From positions 62,001 through 126,000 of the forward strand of contig CAZITX010000001.1 in NCBI GenBank assembly GCA_964542305.1: 64,000 bases of DNA, given 5' to 3'. Within the stretch, counting starts at the first letter, position 1, and each line of letters opens with the position of its first letter. This document shows positions 8,480-17,821 of this stretch, piece by piece. Source of the stretch: DMER64 sp964542305 (GTDB taxonomy: Bacteria > Bacteroidota > Bacteroidia > Bacteroidales > UBA932). Under the pieces are notes generated by a model. The model ran no database searches. It was not told where the DNA came from and was given only the letters and a program-made list of their open reading frames with translations. Position numbers and translations under genes: made by a program.

Positions 8480-9013
8480 TCATAGGCGGAAAGGACAGGC
8501 CTGTTTGTCTTTTTCGGACAGGATCATTTCCCCGTCAGACAAAGGCCACGGAATGGCCAGGTCAGGGGAGGAAACGTGAAAAACACCTTCGGATCCGGGA
8601 TGGTAAAAGGCGTCCGTTTTGTATTGCACTACAGCCACGGGGGAAAGAACACAGAAGCCATGAGCAAAACCCTTGGGAATGAATAATTGTTTTTTGTTTT
8701 CAGAACTCAGGTTCAGGCAAAAAGCCTGACCAAGGGTAGGGGATTCCCTGCGGATATCTACGGCAACATCAAAAATTTCGCCTTCAACTACGCGGATATA
8801 TTTTGATTGTGCATGCGGATCTTCCTGGTAATGAAGGCCCCTGGTAACGCCAAAACGGGACAGGGATTCATTTTCCTGTACAAATTCTATGGGACCTATA
8901 TGGCGGGCAAACGATTCCCTCAGGTAAGATTCCATAAAGTAACCCCGCTCGTCACAAAACACACGGGGAGTAATGATCCATATACCTTTTATGGGTGCTT
9001 CTTCAAAAACCAT
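8480..9013 (-). CDS. rfbC: dTDP-4-dehydrorhamnose 3,5-epimerase
   Basis: Cupin-fold epimerase acting on dTDP-4-keto-6-deoxyglucose on the way to dTDP-L-rhamnose. About 177 residues. Visible marks are GIWIITPRVFCDERGYFMESY, QENESLSRFGVTRGLHYQ (His of the active site), DIRRESPTLGQ and FIPKGFAHGFCVLS. An upstream ATG at 9034 is possible, but the ATG at 9013 forms a TAATG junction with the MFS gene and matches the family N-terminus. The rest of the rhamnose pathway (rfbA, B, D) is not in this window. Confidence 0.92.
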   Translation of the reverse strand: MVFEEAPIKGIWIITPRVFCDERGYFMESYLRESFARHIGPIEFVQENESLSRFGVTRGLHYQEDPHAQSKYIRVVEGEIFDVAVDIRRESPTLGQAFCLNLSSENKKQLFIPKGFAHGFCVLSPVAVVQYKTDAFYHPGSEGVFHVSSPDLAIPWPLSDGEMILSEKDKQACPFRL

Positions 9014-10218
9014 TATTCCTGATTTTTGTTCCAAAGATACTTAGAAAATATAACAAATAAGGTTGTAACGCCCATAAGACTTCCCAGGAACAGGAATACG
9101 GTTTCTGTTGCCAGGTGGTTCGTGATCAAGGCAAAAACAGCTGACGCGGCAAGTATAAAGATGAATGACATTTGATTGGAATAGGCCAGCATATGTCCCA
9201 AATTACGCCCGGGTACTTTTCTGATGATCTCAGCATCAAAGGGAACTTTGTACAAACCGCAAAGCAGGCCGGTAACGAAAAACAGCAGTGCAAACCAAAT
9301 TCCTTTGACAGGGAAGAAAAAAACAGACAAGAAAAGAAGGGTGATGCCTGTGCCACAAAGGGGAACGAATACCTTTCTGTCCCATATTTTTGCGATGATG
9401 CCGGATATGAAACAGCCCGCTCCCGTACCGACGGCTGCGGAAGTAAGTACCAATCCCGTTTGAAAATCATTCATTCCAAGAGACCTGCGGCAATATACAA
9501 GCAATGTCATCTGTATCATGGCTGCTATAAACCAAAAAACGGATAATGCCAGTATAACGCTGTTCAGTCCTTTGTAAGTATTCGCTTTACGAATGCTTGT
9601 TAAAAGATACGAAACCGGACGTACTGTTTCCCGGTTTTCTTCCGGGGGAGTTTCTTCAGCCCTTAAGAACCATGAGCAGATAAGACCACCGGTCGCTATA
9701 ATCAAAAAGAGGAGAGCAAGACCCCATGCCGGTACAGTAAGTGCAAAAAACGAAGCCATCATGGTTCCCAGGATCATACCCAGGAAAGAAACCATTTCCA
9801 TATTGCCGGTTCCGTATGCAATGTGTTCTTTTCCCCCGATATCCCTTATCAGGCCGTATTTTGAAGGTGAAAAGAGGCTGCTTTGTATCCCCATAAACAA
9901 TATGGAAAACATAACCAGCCAAACATTGTGTAACAAGAAACCGGCAGAGGCGACTATCATAATAGGGATCTCCGCCGCTTTGGCAATCCTGACTACGCGG
10001 ATCTTTTTTAATGTAACGGCCCATCTTCCGGCCAGGGGAGAAAGAAAAACATAAGGCAAAACCAATGATCCGGCGGCCAGTGATACCAGCGTTTCTTCAT
10101 ATTCCACACCTACCCAGCCAACGGCAATAAAACAGGCAAGGGTCTTCAGGTAATTGTCGTTAAGAACTCCCAGAAAATTTGTCGACAACAGGGGCCACCA
10201 CCGGGGATGCCTGATCAT
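9013..10218 (-). CDS. MFS transporter, LplT-like
   Basis: 401 residues with about twelve hydrophobic segments in the major facilitator pattern. The N-terminal FLGVLNDNYLKTLACF resembles the start of LplT-type lysophospholipid transporters, so flipping of a lipid or lipid-linked substrate at the inner membrane is possible; this is a family guess. It follows gltX by 1 bp and overlaps rfbC by one base, so all are likely on one transcript. Confidence 0.8.
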   Translation of the reverse strand: MIRHPRWWPLLSTNFLGVLNDNYLKTLACFIAVGWVGVEYEETLVSLAAGSLVLPYVFLSPLAGRWAVTLKKIRVVRIAKAAEIPIMIVASAGFLLHNVWLVMFSILFMGIQSSLFSPSKYGLIRDIGGKEHIAYGTGNMEMVSFLGMILGTMMASFFALTVPAWGLALLFLIIATGGLICSWFLRAEETPPEENRETVRPVSYLLTSIRKANTYKGLNSVILALSVFWFIAAMIQMTLLVYCRRSLGMNDFQTGLVLTSAAVGTGAGCFISGIIAKIWDRKVFVPLCGTGITLLFLSVFFFPVKGIWFALLFFVTGLLCGLYKVPFDAEIIRKVPGRNLGHMLAYSNQMSFIFILAASAVFALITNHLATETVFLFLGSLMGVTTLFVIFSKYLWNKNQE

Positions 10219-10219
10219 A

Positions 10220-11773
10220 TCAGAGTGTTTTTAATGCATAATCAAGCCGCTCCAGGGTGTCTTCTTTCCCGATGACTGCCATAATATCAGCCATTCCGGG
10301 TCCCTGAGGTTCTCCTACAATGCATAATCGCAAGGCGTTCATAACTTGACCGGTTTTCAGCTGTGACTGCTCTATCCAGTCATGCAATGTTTTATCAATG
10401 GCAGGAACATTAAAAGGAGTGCAGGCGGCCAAAACCTCTTTTACCTGTAGTACTATCCCGGGGGTATCCTCTTTCCAGTGCTTTTTCTGTTGAGTCATGT
10501 CAAACGACCGGGGCGGTATAAAAAAGTAATGCGAAAGATCCCAAAAATCGTTTACAAAAGTTGCCCTGCTTTTAATTAAGGATACAACCTTTTCCGCTTT
10601 AAGGGGAGTGGTTTTTATTCCTTTTCCTTGCAATACGGGTATAAAGTCCTGAACCAGCCTGGCATCGGAACGGTGCCTCAGGTATTGCTGATTAAACCAT
10701 CTGGCTTTTTCCGGATTGAAACGCGCTCCTGATTTAGTTACGCGTTCCAGCGAGAACGATGCTATCAGTTCTTCCATAGAGAAGATCTCTTGTTCCGTGC
10801 CGGGATTCCATCCCAGCAAAGCCAACAAGTTAACAAAGGCTTCCGGGTAATAACCATCTTCCCTGTATCCTCTTGACTTGTCTCCTCCGGTGCCGTTCCA
10901 TTCCAGCGGAAATACCGGGAATCCCAGCCGGTCACCATCTCTTTTACTCAATTTCCCTTTCCCGTCGGGTTTCAGCAAAAGGGGCAAATGGGCGAATTGC
11001 GGTCGGTGGTCCTGCCATCCGAAAGCTTCATAAAGCAGATAATGCAATGGAAGGGAAGGAAGCCATTCCTCACCCCGGATCACATGGGTGATCTCCATCA
11101 GGTGATCGTCCACAATATTGGCCAGATGATAAGTTGGTAAACCGTCATTAGCTTTCCATAGAACCTTGTCGTCCAGGGTGTCACTTTCCACATTTACTTC
11201 CCCCCTTATCAGATCGGTCATTTCAACGGTCTTGTTTTCGGGAATTTTAAACCGGATCACCCAGTTGTCGTTCTCCATCAGCCGACGCCCTGTCTCTTCA
11301 GCAGACATGTTAATGGAATTGGCTGTCTTATTTCTGAATGCGTGATTATATATAAAAGTCTCTCCCCGGTTTTCTGCCTCCTTACGGTACAATTCCAGTT
11401 CTTCGGGAGTGTCGAATGCGTAATATGCATCACCCTGATCTATCAATTGTTGGGCATATTCACGGTAGATATGTTTTCTTTCGCTCTGCCTGTATGGAGC
11501 ATAAGGATGCCGTGAAGTAGCTTCCCTTACCATGGTACCGTCCGGGGCAACTCCTTCATCTGGAGCAATCCCGCACCAGTTAAGTGCATCGATAATGTAT
11601 TTTTCGGTTCCCGGGACATAACGCTGTCTGTCCGTGTCTTCTATACGCAGCACGAAAGTACCCTGGTGTTGCCTGGCAAATAGGTAATTAAAAAGTGCAG
11701 TGCGCACACCCCCCATATGAAGCGGTCCGGTGGGGCTGGGGGCAAAACGCACCCTGACTTTTTCTGTTTGCAT
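10220..11773 (-). CDS. gltX: Glutamyl-tRNA synthetase
   Basis: Class I aminoacyl-tRNA synthetase charging tRNA-Glu. 517 residues. The ATP-binding signature appears as APSPTGPLHMGGVRTALFN (HMGG in place of HIGH, common in this family) and as KLSKRDGD (KMSKS loop). The catalytic core is followed by a C-terminal helical anticodon-binding half (from about residue 340). It starts 1 bp after the ftsZ stop, which places a translation gene directly at the end of the dcw cluster. Confidence 0.96.
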   Translation of the reverse strand: MQTEKVRVRFAPSPTGPLHMGGVRTALFNYLFARQHQGTFVLRIEDTDRQRYVPGTEKYIIDALNWCGIAPDEGVAPDGTMVREATSRHPYAPYRQSERKHIYREYAQQLIDQGDAYYAFDTPEELELYRKEAENRGETFIYNHAFRNKTANSINMSAEETGRRLMENDNWVIRFKIPENKTVEMTDLIRGEVNVESDTLDDKVLWKANDGLPTYHLANIVDDHLMEITHVIRGEEWLPSLPLHYLLYEAFGWQDHRPQFAHLPLLLKPDGKGKLSKRDGDRLGFPVFPLEWNGTGGDKSRGYREDGYYPEAFVNLLALLGWNPGTEQEIFSMEELIASFSLERVTKSGARFNPEKARWFNQQYLRHRSDARLVQDFIPVLQGKGIKTTPLKAEKVVSLIKSRATFVNDFWDLSHYFFIPPRSFDMTQQKKHWKEDTPGIVLQVKEVLAACTPFNVPAIDKTLHDWIEQSQLKTGQVMNALRLCIVGEPQGPGMADIMAVIGKEDTLERLDYALKTL

Positions 11774-11774
11774 A

Positions 11775-13178
11775 TTAATCTTGTGTTTGATGAATATAGG
11801 AGTTATCTGTACTTAAACGTTGTTGTCCGTTCTTTTCTTCGATCTTATGTTTAGACGGACCCGGCACTTCCGAAGGGAACGACATCTTATAACGGGCTTC
11901 TTTTCTTTTAAATGCCGGAACCTGTTCCAGTTCCGTTATGTTTTGATTGTCATCCAGGATCAGTACAGGTTTTTTGTTTGGAACCGCCTGTTGCAAACGG
12001 GTTTCCTTTTGAACCCGGAAAACACTCCTGTTTTGTGTTATCCGGAATTCTCCGTCTTCAGTTTCCATAAGGTCTTGTTCAGGGTCATCCACAATATCCG
12101 TGCCGTCATTTCCGGCCGTTTCCCCGTCCAGGTAAACGGATTCCTTCATCTCTTTTTCTTTTCCCTTTTCATTACCGTAAACGGCTATGGGAGGCAGCGA
12201 ATGAATACTGAACCCGGTTGCGATCATGGTAACCCTTATCTCATCTTGTAAGGAAGGATCGCAGATGATGCCCCTTTTGAAGTTGGATACTCCTCCGGTA
12301 TAGTCCGAAATATACCCCATTATCTGCGATAATTCAGTCATGGACAAGGCTTTTTCTTTTCCCGAGGTGATGTTTATGAGGACATTTCTTGCCCGTGTCA
12401 GATCGGCATCGTCAAGAAGGGGAGAGGTGAAAGCCGATTCAACAGCTTTTACGGCCCTGTTTTCACCGCTGCCCGATCCGGTTCCCATCAGGGCCATTCC
12501 GCTTTGTTTCATGACCATTTTCACATCGGCAAAATCCACATTCATGAATCCCGGCCGGGTGATGATCTCGGCAATACCTTTGACAGCGGTGTTTAAAATA
12601 TCATCGGTACGCTGAAAGGCCTCAAATATTGGAAGGTCCCCGTACGCTTTATACAATTTTTCATTGTCTATTACCAGCATGGAATCAGTAAATTGTTGCA
12701 TTTCCTGGATACCTTCCATGGCGCGTTTCAGGAAATCTTTCCCTTCATCACGAAAAGGCAGCGTTACCACTGCCACGGTAAGCAAGCCCATTTCCCTGGC
12801 GATTCGGGCAAGCACCGGAGCCGCCCCCGTTCCGGTCCCGCCTCCCATACCGGCAGTAATAAATACCATTTCTGTATTTCCCTCGAACAGCGTCTTTATC
12901 CGGTCTTCGCTTTCCAGAGCCGCCTGTTTGGCGATTTCCGGATTGCAACCGGCTCCCCTTCCCCGTGTTATCACACTTCCCAATTGTAGTTTTTCCGGTA
13001 CCGGGCTCATTTCCAGAGCCTGTGCATCCGTATTGCATACTACAAAATCAACATCTGTCAGTCCAGCCCGGTACATGTGGCTTACAGCATTACCGCCTCC
13101 GCCTCCTACACCGATCACTTTTATAATGGATTTGTTGTTTTCCCAGTTCAGAGGGATAAATTCATCTTTTTCTTCCAT
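11775..13178 (-). CDS. ftsZ: Cell division GTPase FtsZ
   Basis: Tubulin-like GTPase that forms the Z ring. 467 residues. The GTP-binding signature GGGTGTGAAP is at about residue 112, with GVGGGGGNAVSHM near residue 23 and the T7-loop NVDFADVK near 215. After the globular part (to about 325) comes a long, charged, disordered linker of some 130 residues, typical for Bacteroidota, then a short C-terminal peptide for FtsA binding. It follows ftsA by 5 bp. Confidence 0.97.
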   Translation of the reverse strand: MEEKDEFIPLNWENNKSIIKVIGVGGGGGNAVSHMYRAGLTDVDFVVCNTDAQALEMSPVPEKLQLGSVITRGRGAGCNPEIAKQAALESEDRIKTLFEGNTEMVFITAGMGGGTGTGAAPVLARIAREMGLLTVAVVTLPFRDEGKDFLKRAMEGIQEMQQFTDSMLVIDNEKLYKAYGDLPIFEAFQRTDDILNTAVKGIAEIITRPGFMNVDFADVKMVMKQSGMALMGTGSGSGENRAVKAVESAFTSPLLDDADLTRARNVLINITSGKEKALSMTELSQIMGYISDYTGGVSNFKRGIICDPSLQDEIRVTMIATGFSIHSLPPIAVYGNEKGKEKEMKESVYLDGETAGNDGTDIVDDPEQDLMETEDGEFRITQNRSVFRVQKETRLQQAVPNKKPVLILDDNQNITELEQVPAFKRKEARYKMSFPSEVPGPSKHKIEEKNGQQRLSTDNSYIHQTQD

Positions 13179-13183
13179 AACAT

Positions 13184-14521
13184 TTACGCTTCATTATCCA
13201 CATTGGTAAAAAAACGACTCAGGGAATTAATAAACAAATTTCCCTGTGTCACATTTTCTTTGTTATTCTCTTTTTTTACGGTTTTGGGTTTTCTGACCTT
13301 TTTTGTCTTGTCAGGACCGTCACTTTCTACGTCCTGAAATATTTCATCCAGGTTTTTGCTTTGTTCGGCAGAAAAATTGGCTTGTTTTTCAAACTCGCTG
13401 ATCAACATTCCTGCTGCACAGGAATGGGTTACCTGGTTCACTTCTTCGCAATCTTCCGTTATCAGTCCGTGGGGACGTGCTATACGCGCATCATACCCTG
13501 TTTTGTATTTGATGAACTGGGGTAAATTGGAAAGCAATGCACCGCCACCGGTAAGAACAATCCCTGCAGGCAGTTTGTCGGCAAACCCGCTTTGATGGAT
13601 CTCATACATAACGGCTTCCAGTATTTCGTCCATCCTGGCTTCAATAACATTGGCCAGATATTTAAAAGGTATTTCCCGTGATTCCCTTCCGCCTATACCG
13701 GAGATCACGATAGCCTTGTTTTCCGGGGCAAGATCAGCATAACACGAACCGTACTGGATTTTCATTTGTTCTGCCTGCCTGGAAGTAACTTCACATCCCT
13801 GACGGATGTCCTCGGTAATGACATTTCCCCCAAAGGGTATTACAGCGGTGTGACGCACAATATTGTCCTGGTAAACGAGCACATCGGTTGTCCCGCCACC
13901 TATATCTATCATAACTACGCCCAATTCTTTTTCGTCTTCGTGCAGCACGGCTTCTGCAGTGGCCAGTGGTTCCAGGATGAGTTTGGACAATTTCAGACCG
14001 GTGTTTTCTATACATCTTTTGGTGTGTTCGGCAGAAACGCTTTTACCAATGAAAAGCTTATAATTCGCTTCAATGCAGCTTCCGTACATACCTACCGGAT
14101 CCGGCATATCCCTGTATTCATCCACATGATAAGATTGTGGTACCACATGAAGCACTTCTTCTCCCGGATCCACTCGTGAATGGTACATATTGCGCCACAT
14201 ACGGTCGATCTCTTCCCGGGAGATTTCTTCGTTGCAATTGGAACGGTTGTTGGTGCTGCTTACGGTTTTACACCGGATGTACTGTCCGGCAATGCCAACA
14301 GTTACTTCTCTTACCGGCTTCCCCGTCTTTGCTTCCAATTCTTCCAGAAGCGGTCTGAGGGTAGTCAGAACGCTCTGATTATTGACTACCTCACCGCGCA
14401 GGATCCCCTGGGACGGGGCCTCACAGGAAGCGATCACTTTATAGCCTTCAGTCGTTTTTGTTCCGGTCAGGCAGACCACCTTAGTGGTTCCCAGATCGAT
14501 TACAGAAATAGTTTTTTCCAT
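13184..14521 (-). CDS. ftsA: Cell division protein FtsA
   Basis: Actin-like protein that tethers FtsZ to the membrane. 445 residues with the actin phosphate loops: VIDLGTTKVVCLTG at the N-terminus and MIDIGGGTTDVLVYQ at about residue 205, plus GIVLTGGGALLSNLP near 320. After about residue 380 comes a Lys-rich linker, then a C-terminal amphipathic segment (NLFINSLSRFFTN) that probably serves as the membrane anchor. It sits 23 bp downstream of ftsQ and 5 bp before ftsZ. Confidence 0.96.
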   Translation of the reverse strand: MEKTISVIDLGTTKVVCLTGTKTTEGYKVIASCEAPSQGILRGEVVNNQSVLTTLRPLLEELEAKTGKPVREVTVGIAGQYIRCKTVSSTNNRSNCNEEISREEIDRMWRNMYHSRVDPGEEVLHVVPQSYHVDEYRDMPDPVGMYGSCIEANYKLFIGKSVSAEHTKRCIENTGLKLSKLILEPLATAEAVLHEDEKELGVVMIDIGGGTTDVLVYQDNIVRHTAVIPFGGNVITEDIRQGCEVTSRQAEQMKIQYGSCYADLAPENKAIVISGIGGRESREIPFKYLANVIEARMDEILEAVMYEIHQSGFADKLPAGIVLTGGGALLSNLPQFIKYKTGYDARIARPHGLITEDCEEVNQVTHSCAAGMLISEFEKQANFSAEQSKNLDEIFQDVESDGPDKTKKVRKPKTVKKENNKENVTQGNLFINSLSRFFTNVDNEA

Positions 14522-14544
14522 GGGTCAGACAGTTTTTATATTTT

Positions 14545-15336
14545 TTATCTCTCTTTTCGCGTACAAACCAGCTGGTCTCCAAAACGGGCATCTACTGCTA
14601 TGTATTTATCCAGACCGTCCCGGGGGACCAGCACCCGGTAAAATTCCCGGAGTTTTTCCATTTTATATTCATAGTGTTCCAGAGCACCGATTTTTAGAAC
14701 CGGATGCTCTTCCCGGGGGATGATGGTTATGTCCTTTGGACCTGCTACTGAAATACTGTGAATTTTTTCTTTCCAAAAATCGTGATCACTAACGTATGCC
14801 ATCAGGCAGCTCATTTCCTGCAACCACGTATCGGTATCTTTTATCGTTCCCCTGTATGCACCGGAATAGTCAAAGGGCACGGCTCCGCTGACAACAAGTA
14901 CAGGCAGACGGTAAGGATTTATCATGGGTATTATAAATTGTTCCCGTGAAACAAAAAAAGACCCGTTGGATGTTTCCAGCCTGTATAAAGGCATGTGTTG
15001 CAGTATTTCCAGACGGAGTGTCCCGTTTATGGTTCTTACGGCATGGCATTGTCTTACCGAGGCAAAAGATTCCACTTCCTTTTCAAGGACATGCATATTG
15101 ATTTCGGCAAAATTCTGTCCCAACATTTCCAAAGGATTTTTTTCCAGAAAAGCTTCAATTTCAGCGGATTGTATCAGGGGATTCTCCAGGCTGTCTTTAA
15201 CAACAACAACTACATCCTGGCACCTTTCCTGGCTTTTCTCACGAACCAGGCTGCCCGCAAAATAAAAATAGGCACCCAGAACCCCTGACAACACCAGGTA
15301 GCCCAGACTATACAATATTACCTTTCCTTTACTCAT
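14545..15336 (-). CDS. ftsQ: Cell division protein FtsQ/DivIB
   Basis: Single-pass divisome protein, 263 residues: a short cytoplasmic N-terminus, a membrane helix (about 7-27), then a periplasmic part with a POTRA-like region (about 40-110) and the FtsQ beta domain. Sequence is weakly conserved, so the call rests on size, topology and position between murC and ftsA. It overlaps the murC stop by 4 bp (ATGA type). Confidence 0.85.
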   Translation of the reverse strand: MSKGKVILYSLGYLVLSGVLGAYFYFAGSLVREKSQERCQDVVVVVKDSLENPLIQSAEIEAFLEKNPLEMLGQNFAEINMHVLEKEVESFASVRQCHAVRTINGTLRLEILQHMPLYRLETSNGSFFVSREQFIIPMINPYRLPVLVVSGAVPFDYSGAYRGTIKDTDTWLQEMSCLMAYVSDHDFWKEKIHSISVAGPKDITIIPREEHPVLKIGALEHYEYKMEKLREFYRVLVPRDGLDKYIAVDARFGDQLVCTRKER

Positions 15337-16706
15337 ACATCAATCTCTTTCAGGCAATCGGAGATCGGTTGGACCAGCCGGTCAATACTTCCGGCACCCA
15401 ATGTGACCAAAACCCCCGGTTTGTATTTTTTTATACAATCAATTATCTGTGTTACATCCCGTATCTCTTTTTCTTTTACGGTTAACAGTTCTGCTATCAT
15501 TTCCGATCCCACACCGGGTATGGGTTTTTCCCTGGCGGGATAGACCGGCATCAGGATCACCCGGTCCAGTAAGTCCAGGCTTTGGGCAAATTCTTGAGCA
15601 AAATCCCGGGTTCTGGAATATAGATGAGGTTGAAAAATCCCTGTGATCTTTTCTCCGGGGAACCACTCCCTGATTGATTGAACAGCAGCCTGTATTTCCC
15701 TTGGATGGTGGGCGTAATCATCTATATAGCAGAATTTCTTTGTGTAATATTGCACATCCATCCTTCTGGATACTCCTCTGAAAGAAGCCAATGCTTCTTT
15801 TATGGCATCGGTGGAAATTCCGTTTAAATATGCCATTGCGGCTGCACCTACTGCATTTTCCACATTGATCCGTCCGGGGATCCCCAGGTGACAGTCTTTC
15901 AGCAGTGTATCCTGTAGAACAAGGTCAAAAGTAAAGATGCCGCCTTCTTTTATAAGGTGATTCACCGCATAAAAATCACATGGAATATCGTAATGATAAT
16001 ACAGGCAATTAACATTTGGCAGCAACGACAATGGCAATTCAACTCCTTTTTTCAATACCAGGGAGCCCCCGGGTACAATTTGCGAAGCGAACTGAGAAAA
16101 GGCTTCTTTGACAGCGTGGTGAGATCCGTAAATATCCAGATGATCCGCATCTGCCGATGTGATTAGTGCCGTTTGGGGGAATAATTGCAAAAAGGAACGG
16201 TCGTATTCATCGGCCTCGGCCACAAGAAACGTATTGTCACTCAGCAACAGGTTGGACCTGTAATTTTTTGATATACCTCCCAGGAAAGCCGTACACCCGG
16301 TTCCCGATACTTGCATGATATGAGAGAGCAGGGTAGAGGTAGTCGTTTTTCCGTGAGTGCCTGCAACGGCCAGGGTTTTATGATTTTTGGCAATGTATCC
16401 CAGTGCCACGGATCTTTTTATGACATTAAACCCGTTATCCCGGAGCCATTGAAGTTCCTTATGTTCTGGCGGGACTGCCGGGGTGTAGATAACCAGTGTT
16501 TTGTCCGGATCTTTCCTGAAGGGTTCAGGGATCAGTGCAGGATCATCCGTAAAATGCACTCCGATGCCTTCACTTTCCAGTTGACCGGTCAGCGATGAAG
16601 GGGTCAGATCATAGCCTGCCACCTTTGCCCCGGCATTTTTGTAATACCTGGCCAGAGCGCTCATTCCTATTCCGCCAATACCCAAAAAATAAACATTATC
16701 TATCAT
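15333..16706 (-). CDS. murC: UDP-N-acetylmuramate--L-alanine ligase
   Basis: Adds L-Ala to UDP-MurNAc, the first peptide step of peptidoglycan precursor synthesis. 457 residues in three Mur ligase domains: N-terminal UDP-binding (YFLGIGGIGMSALARYY), central ATPase with the P-loop AGTHGKTTTSTLLSHI near residue 115, and a C-terminal domain with YIDDYAHHPREIQA. It overlaps murG upstream and ftsQ downstream by 4 bp each. Confidence 0.97.
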   Translation of the reverse strand: MIDNVYFLGIGGIGMSALARYYKNAGAKVAGYDLTPSSLTGQLESEGIGVHFTDDPALIPEPFRKDPDKTLVIYTPAVPPEHKELQWLRDNGFNVIKRSVALGYIAKNHKTLAVAGTHGKTTTSTLLSHIMQVSGTGCTAFLGGISKNYRSNLLLSDNTFLVAEADEYDRSFLQLFPQTALITSADADHLDIYGSHHAVKEAFSQFASQIVPGGSLVLKKGVELPLSLLPNVNCLYYHYDIPCDFYAVNHLIKEGGIFTFDLVLQDTLLKDCHLGIPGRINVENAVGAAAMAYLNGISTDAIKEALASFRGVSRRMDVQYYTKKFCYIDDYAHHPREIQAAVQSIREWFPGEKITGIFQPHLYSRTRDFAQEFAQSLDLLDRVILMPVYPAREKPIPGVGSEMIAELLTVKEKEIRDVTQIIDCIKKYKPGVLVTLGAGSIDRLVQPISDCLKEIDV

Positions 16707-17821
16707 AGCTCCAGGACCATTTTTGCTATTTGTGCGGCTGCGTGAGGCCGGCTTAATTTTAATATGTTTTCAGACAGGACCGACAACCGGCTGTCGTTAA
16801 AAACCATTTCCAGTGCATGATCCATAAGTGAATCAAAAGCCAGGTGGTCAGCCACCAGGCACCCGGCATCTTCTTTTACAAGAGCCATGGCGTTGTGTGT
16901 CTGGTGATCTTCAGCCACATTGGGAGAGGGGACGAATATGCAGGCTTTCCCGGCGGCACTCAATTCAGATATGCTCCCGGCTCCGGCCCTCGAAATAACC
17001 AGGTCTGCAGCATTATAGGCCAGATCTATCCGTTGGATGAATTCCATGGGATAAACGGCTGCTTCCGGGTAATTTTGCTTAGCCAATATGGCTTGGCGAA
17101 TCCCGTTTTTTCCACATTGCCAGAGGATCTGAACCGGAAAATTTCCTGCCTTGGGCAGGAAATTTTCTATACATCGGTTCAGTGTCCCCGCCCCCAGACT
17201 TCCTCCTATTACCAGGATGGTCTTTTTGTCCTGATCCAGCCCAAAATGGGTGCAGGCTGCCTGTCGGTATTCCGGGGTTGAGGGACGGATATCGTTTCTG
17301 ATGGGATTCCCTGTCAAAACGATCTGCGGTTCCGGGAAAAATTTTTCCATTCCCGGATACGCCACACAAATATGAACGGCTTTTGAAGCTAGTAATTTAT
17401 TGGTTTTTCCTGCAAAGCTGTTTTGTTCCTGTATGATATAGGGAACACCCTTCCTGCCGGCCGCCCACAAAAGGGGGCCGCTGGCATATCCTCCCACTCC
17501 TACGGCAACAGTGGGTTTGAAATCATCCAGAATCCTCCGGGCAGCGGCAATGCTTTCCAAAAGCCGGAAAGGCAATAAAAGATTTGTCGAGATGCTTTTC
17601 AGCGAAAGATCACGCCGGAGACCGGCGATGGGCAATCCCTTGATCACGTATCCTGCAGCCGGCACTTTTTCCATTTCCATCCGTCCCTGAGCCCCTACAA
17701 ATAAGATTTCCGCCCCGGGATCCTGTATCCTGATGGCATGGGCAATGGATACGGCCGGAAATATGTGGCCGCCTGTGCCTCCTCCGCTTATAATGATCCT
17801 ATGTTTATTGTGTAGGTTCAT
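16703..17821 (-). CDS. murG: UDP-N-acetylglucosamine--lipid I transferase MurG
   Basis: GT28 glycosyltransferase that makes lipid II at the inner face of the membrane. 372 residues. ISGGGTGGHIFPAVSIA at the N-terminus is the G-loop; VGVGGYASGPLLWAA and, in the donor-binding half, VIGGSLGAGTLNR and SRAGAGSISELSAAGKACIF are family blocks. Its start lies inside the end of ftsW (17-bp overlap) and its stop overlaps murC. Confidence 0.97.
   Translation of the reverse strand: MNLHNKHRIIISGGGTGGHIFPAVSIAHAIRIQDPGAEILFVGAQGRMEMEKVPAAGYVIKGLPIAGLRRDLSLKSISTNLLLPFRLLESIAAARRILDDFKPTVAVGVGGYASGPLLWAAGRKGVPYIIQEQNSFAGKTNKLLASKAVHICVAYPGMEKFFPEPQIVLTGNPIRNDIRPSTPEYRQAACTHFGLDQDKKTILVIGGSLGAGTLNRCIENFLPKAGNFPVQILWQCGKNGIRQAILAKQNYPEAAVYPMEFIQRIDLAYNAADLVISRAGAGSISELSAAGKACIFVPSPNVAEDHQTHNAMALVKEDAGCLVADHLAFDSLMDHALEMVFNDSRLSVLSENILKLSRPHAAAQIAKMVLEL

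Noticed and set aside
12664..13209. Plus-strand frame of 181 residues over ftsZ
   Set aside because: Ser/Pro/Ile-rich shadow of the ftsZ codons with no start signal or domain.
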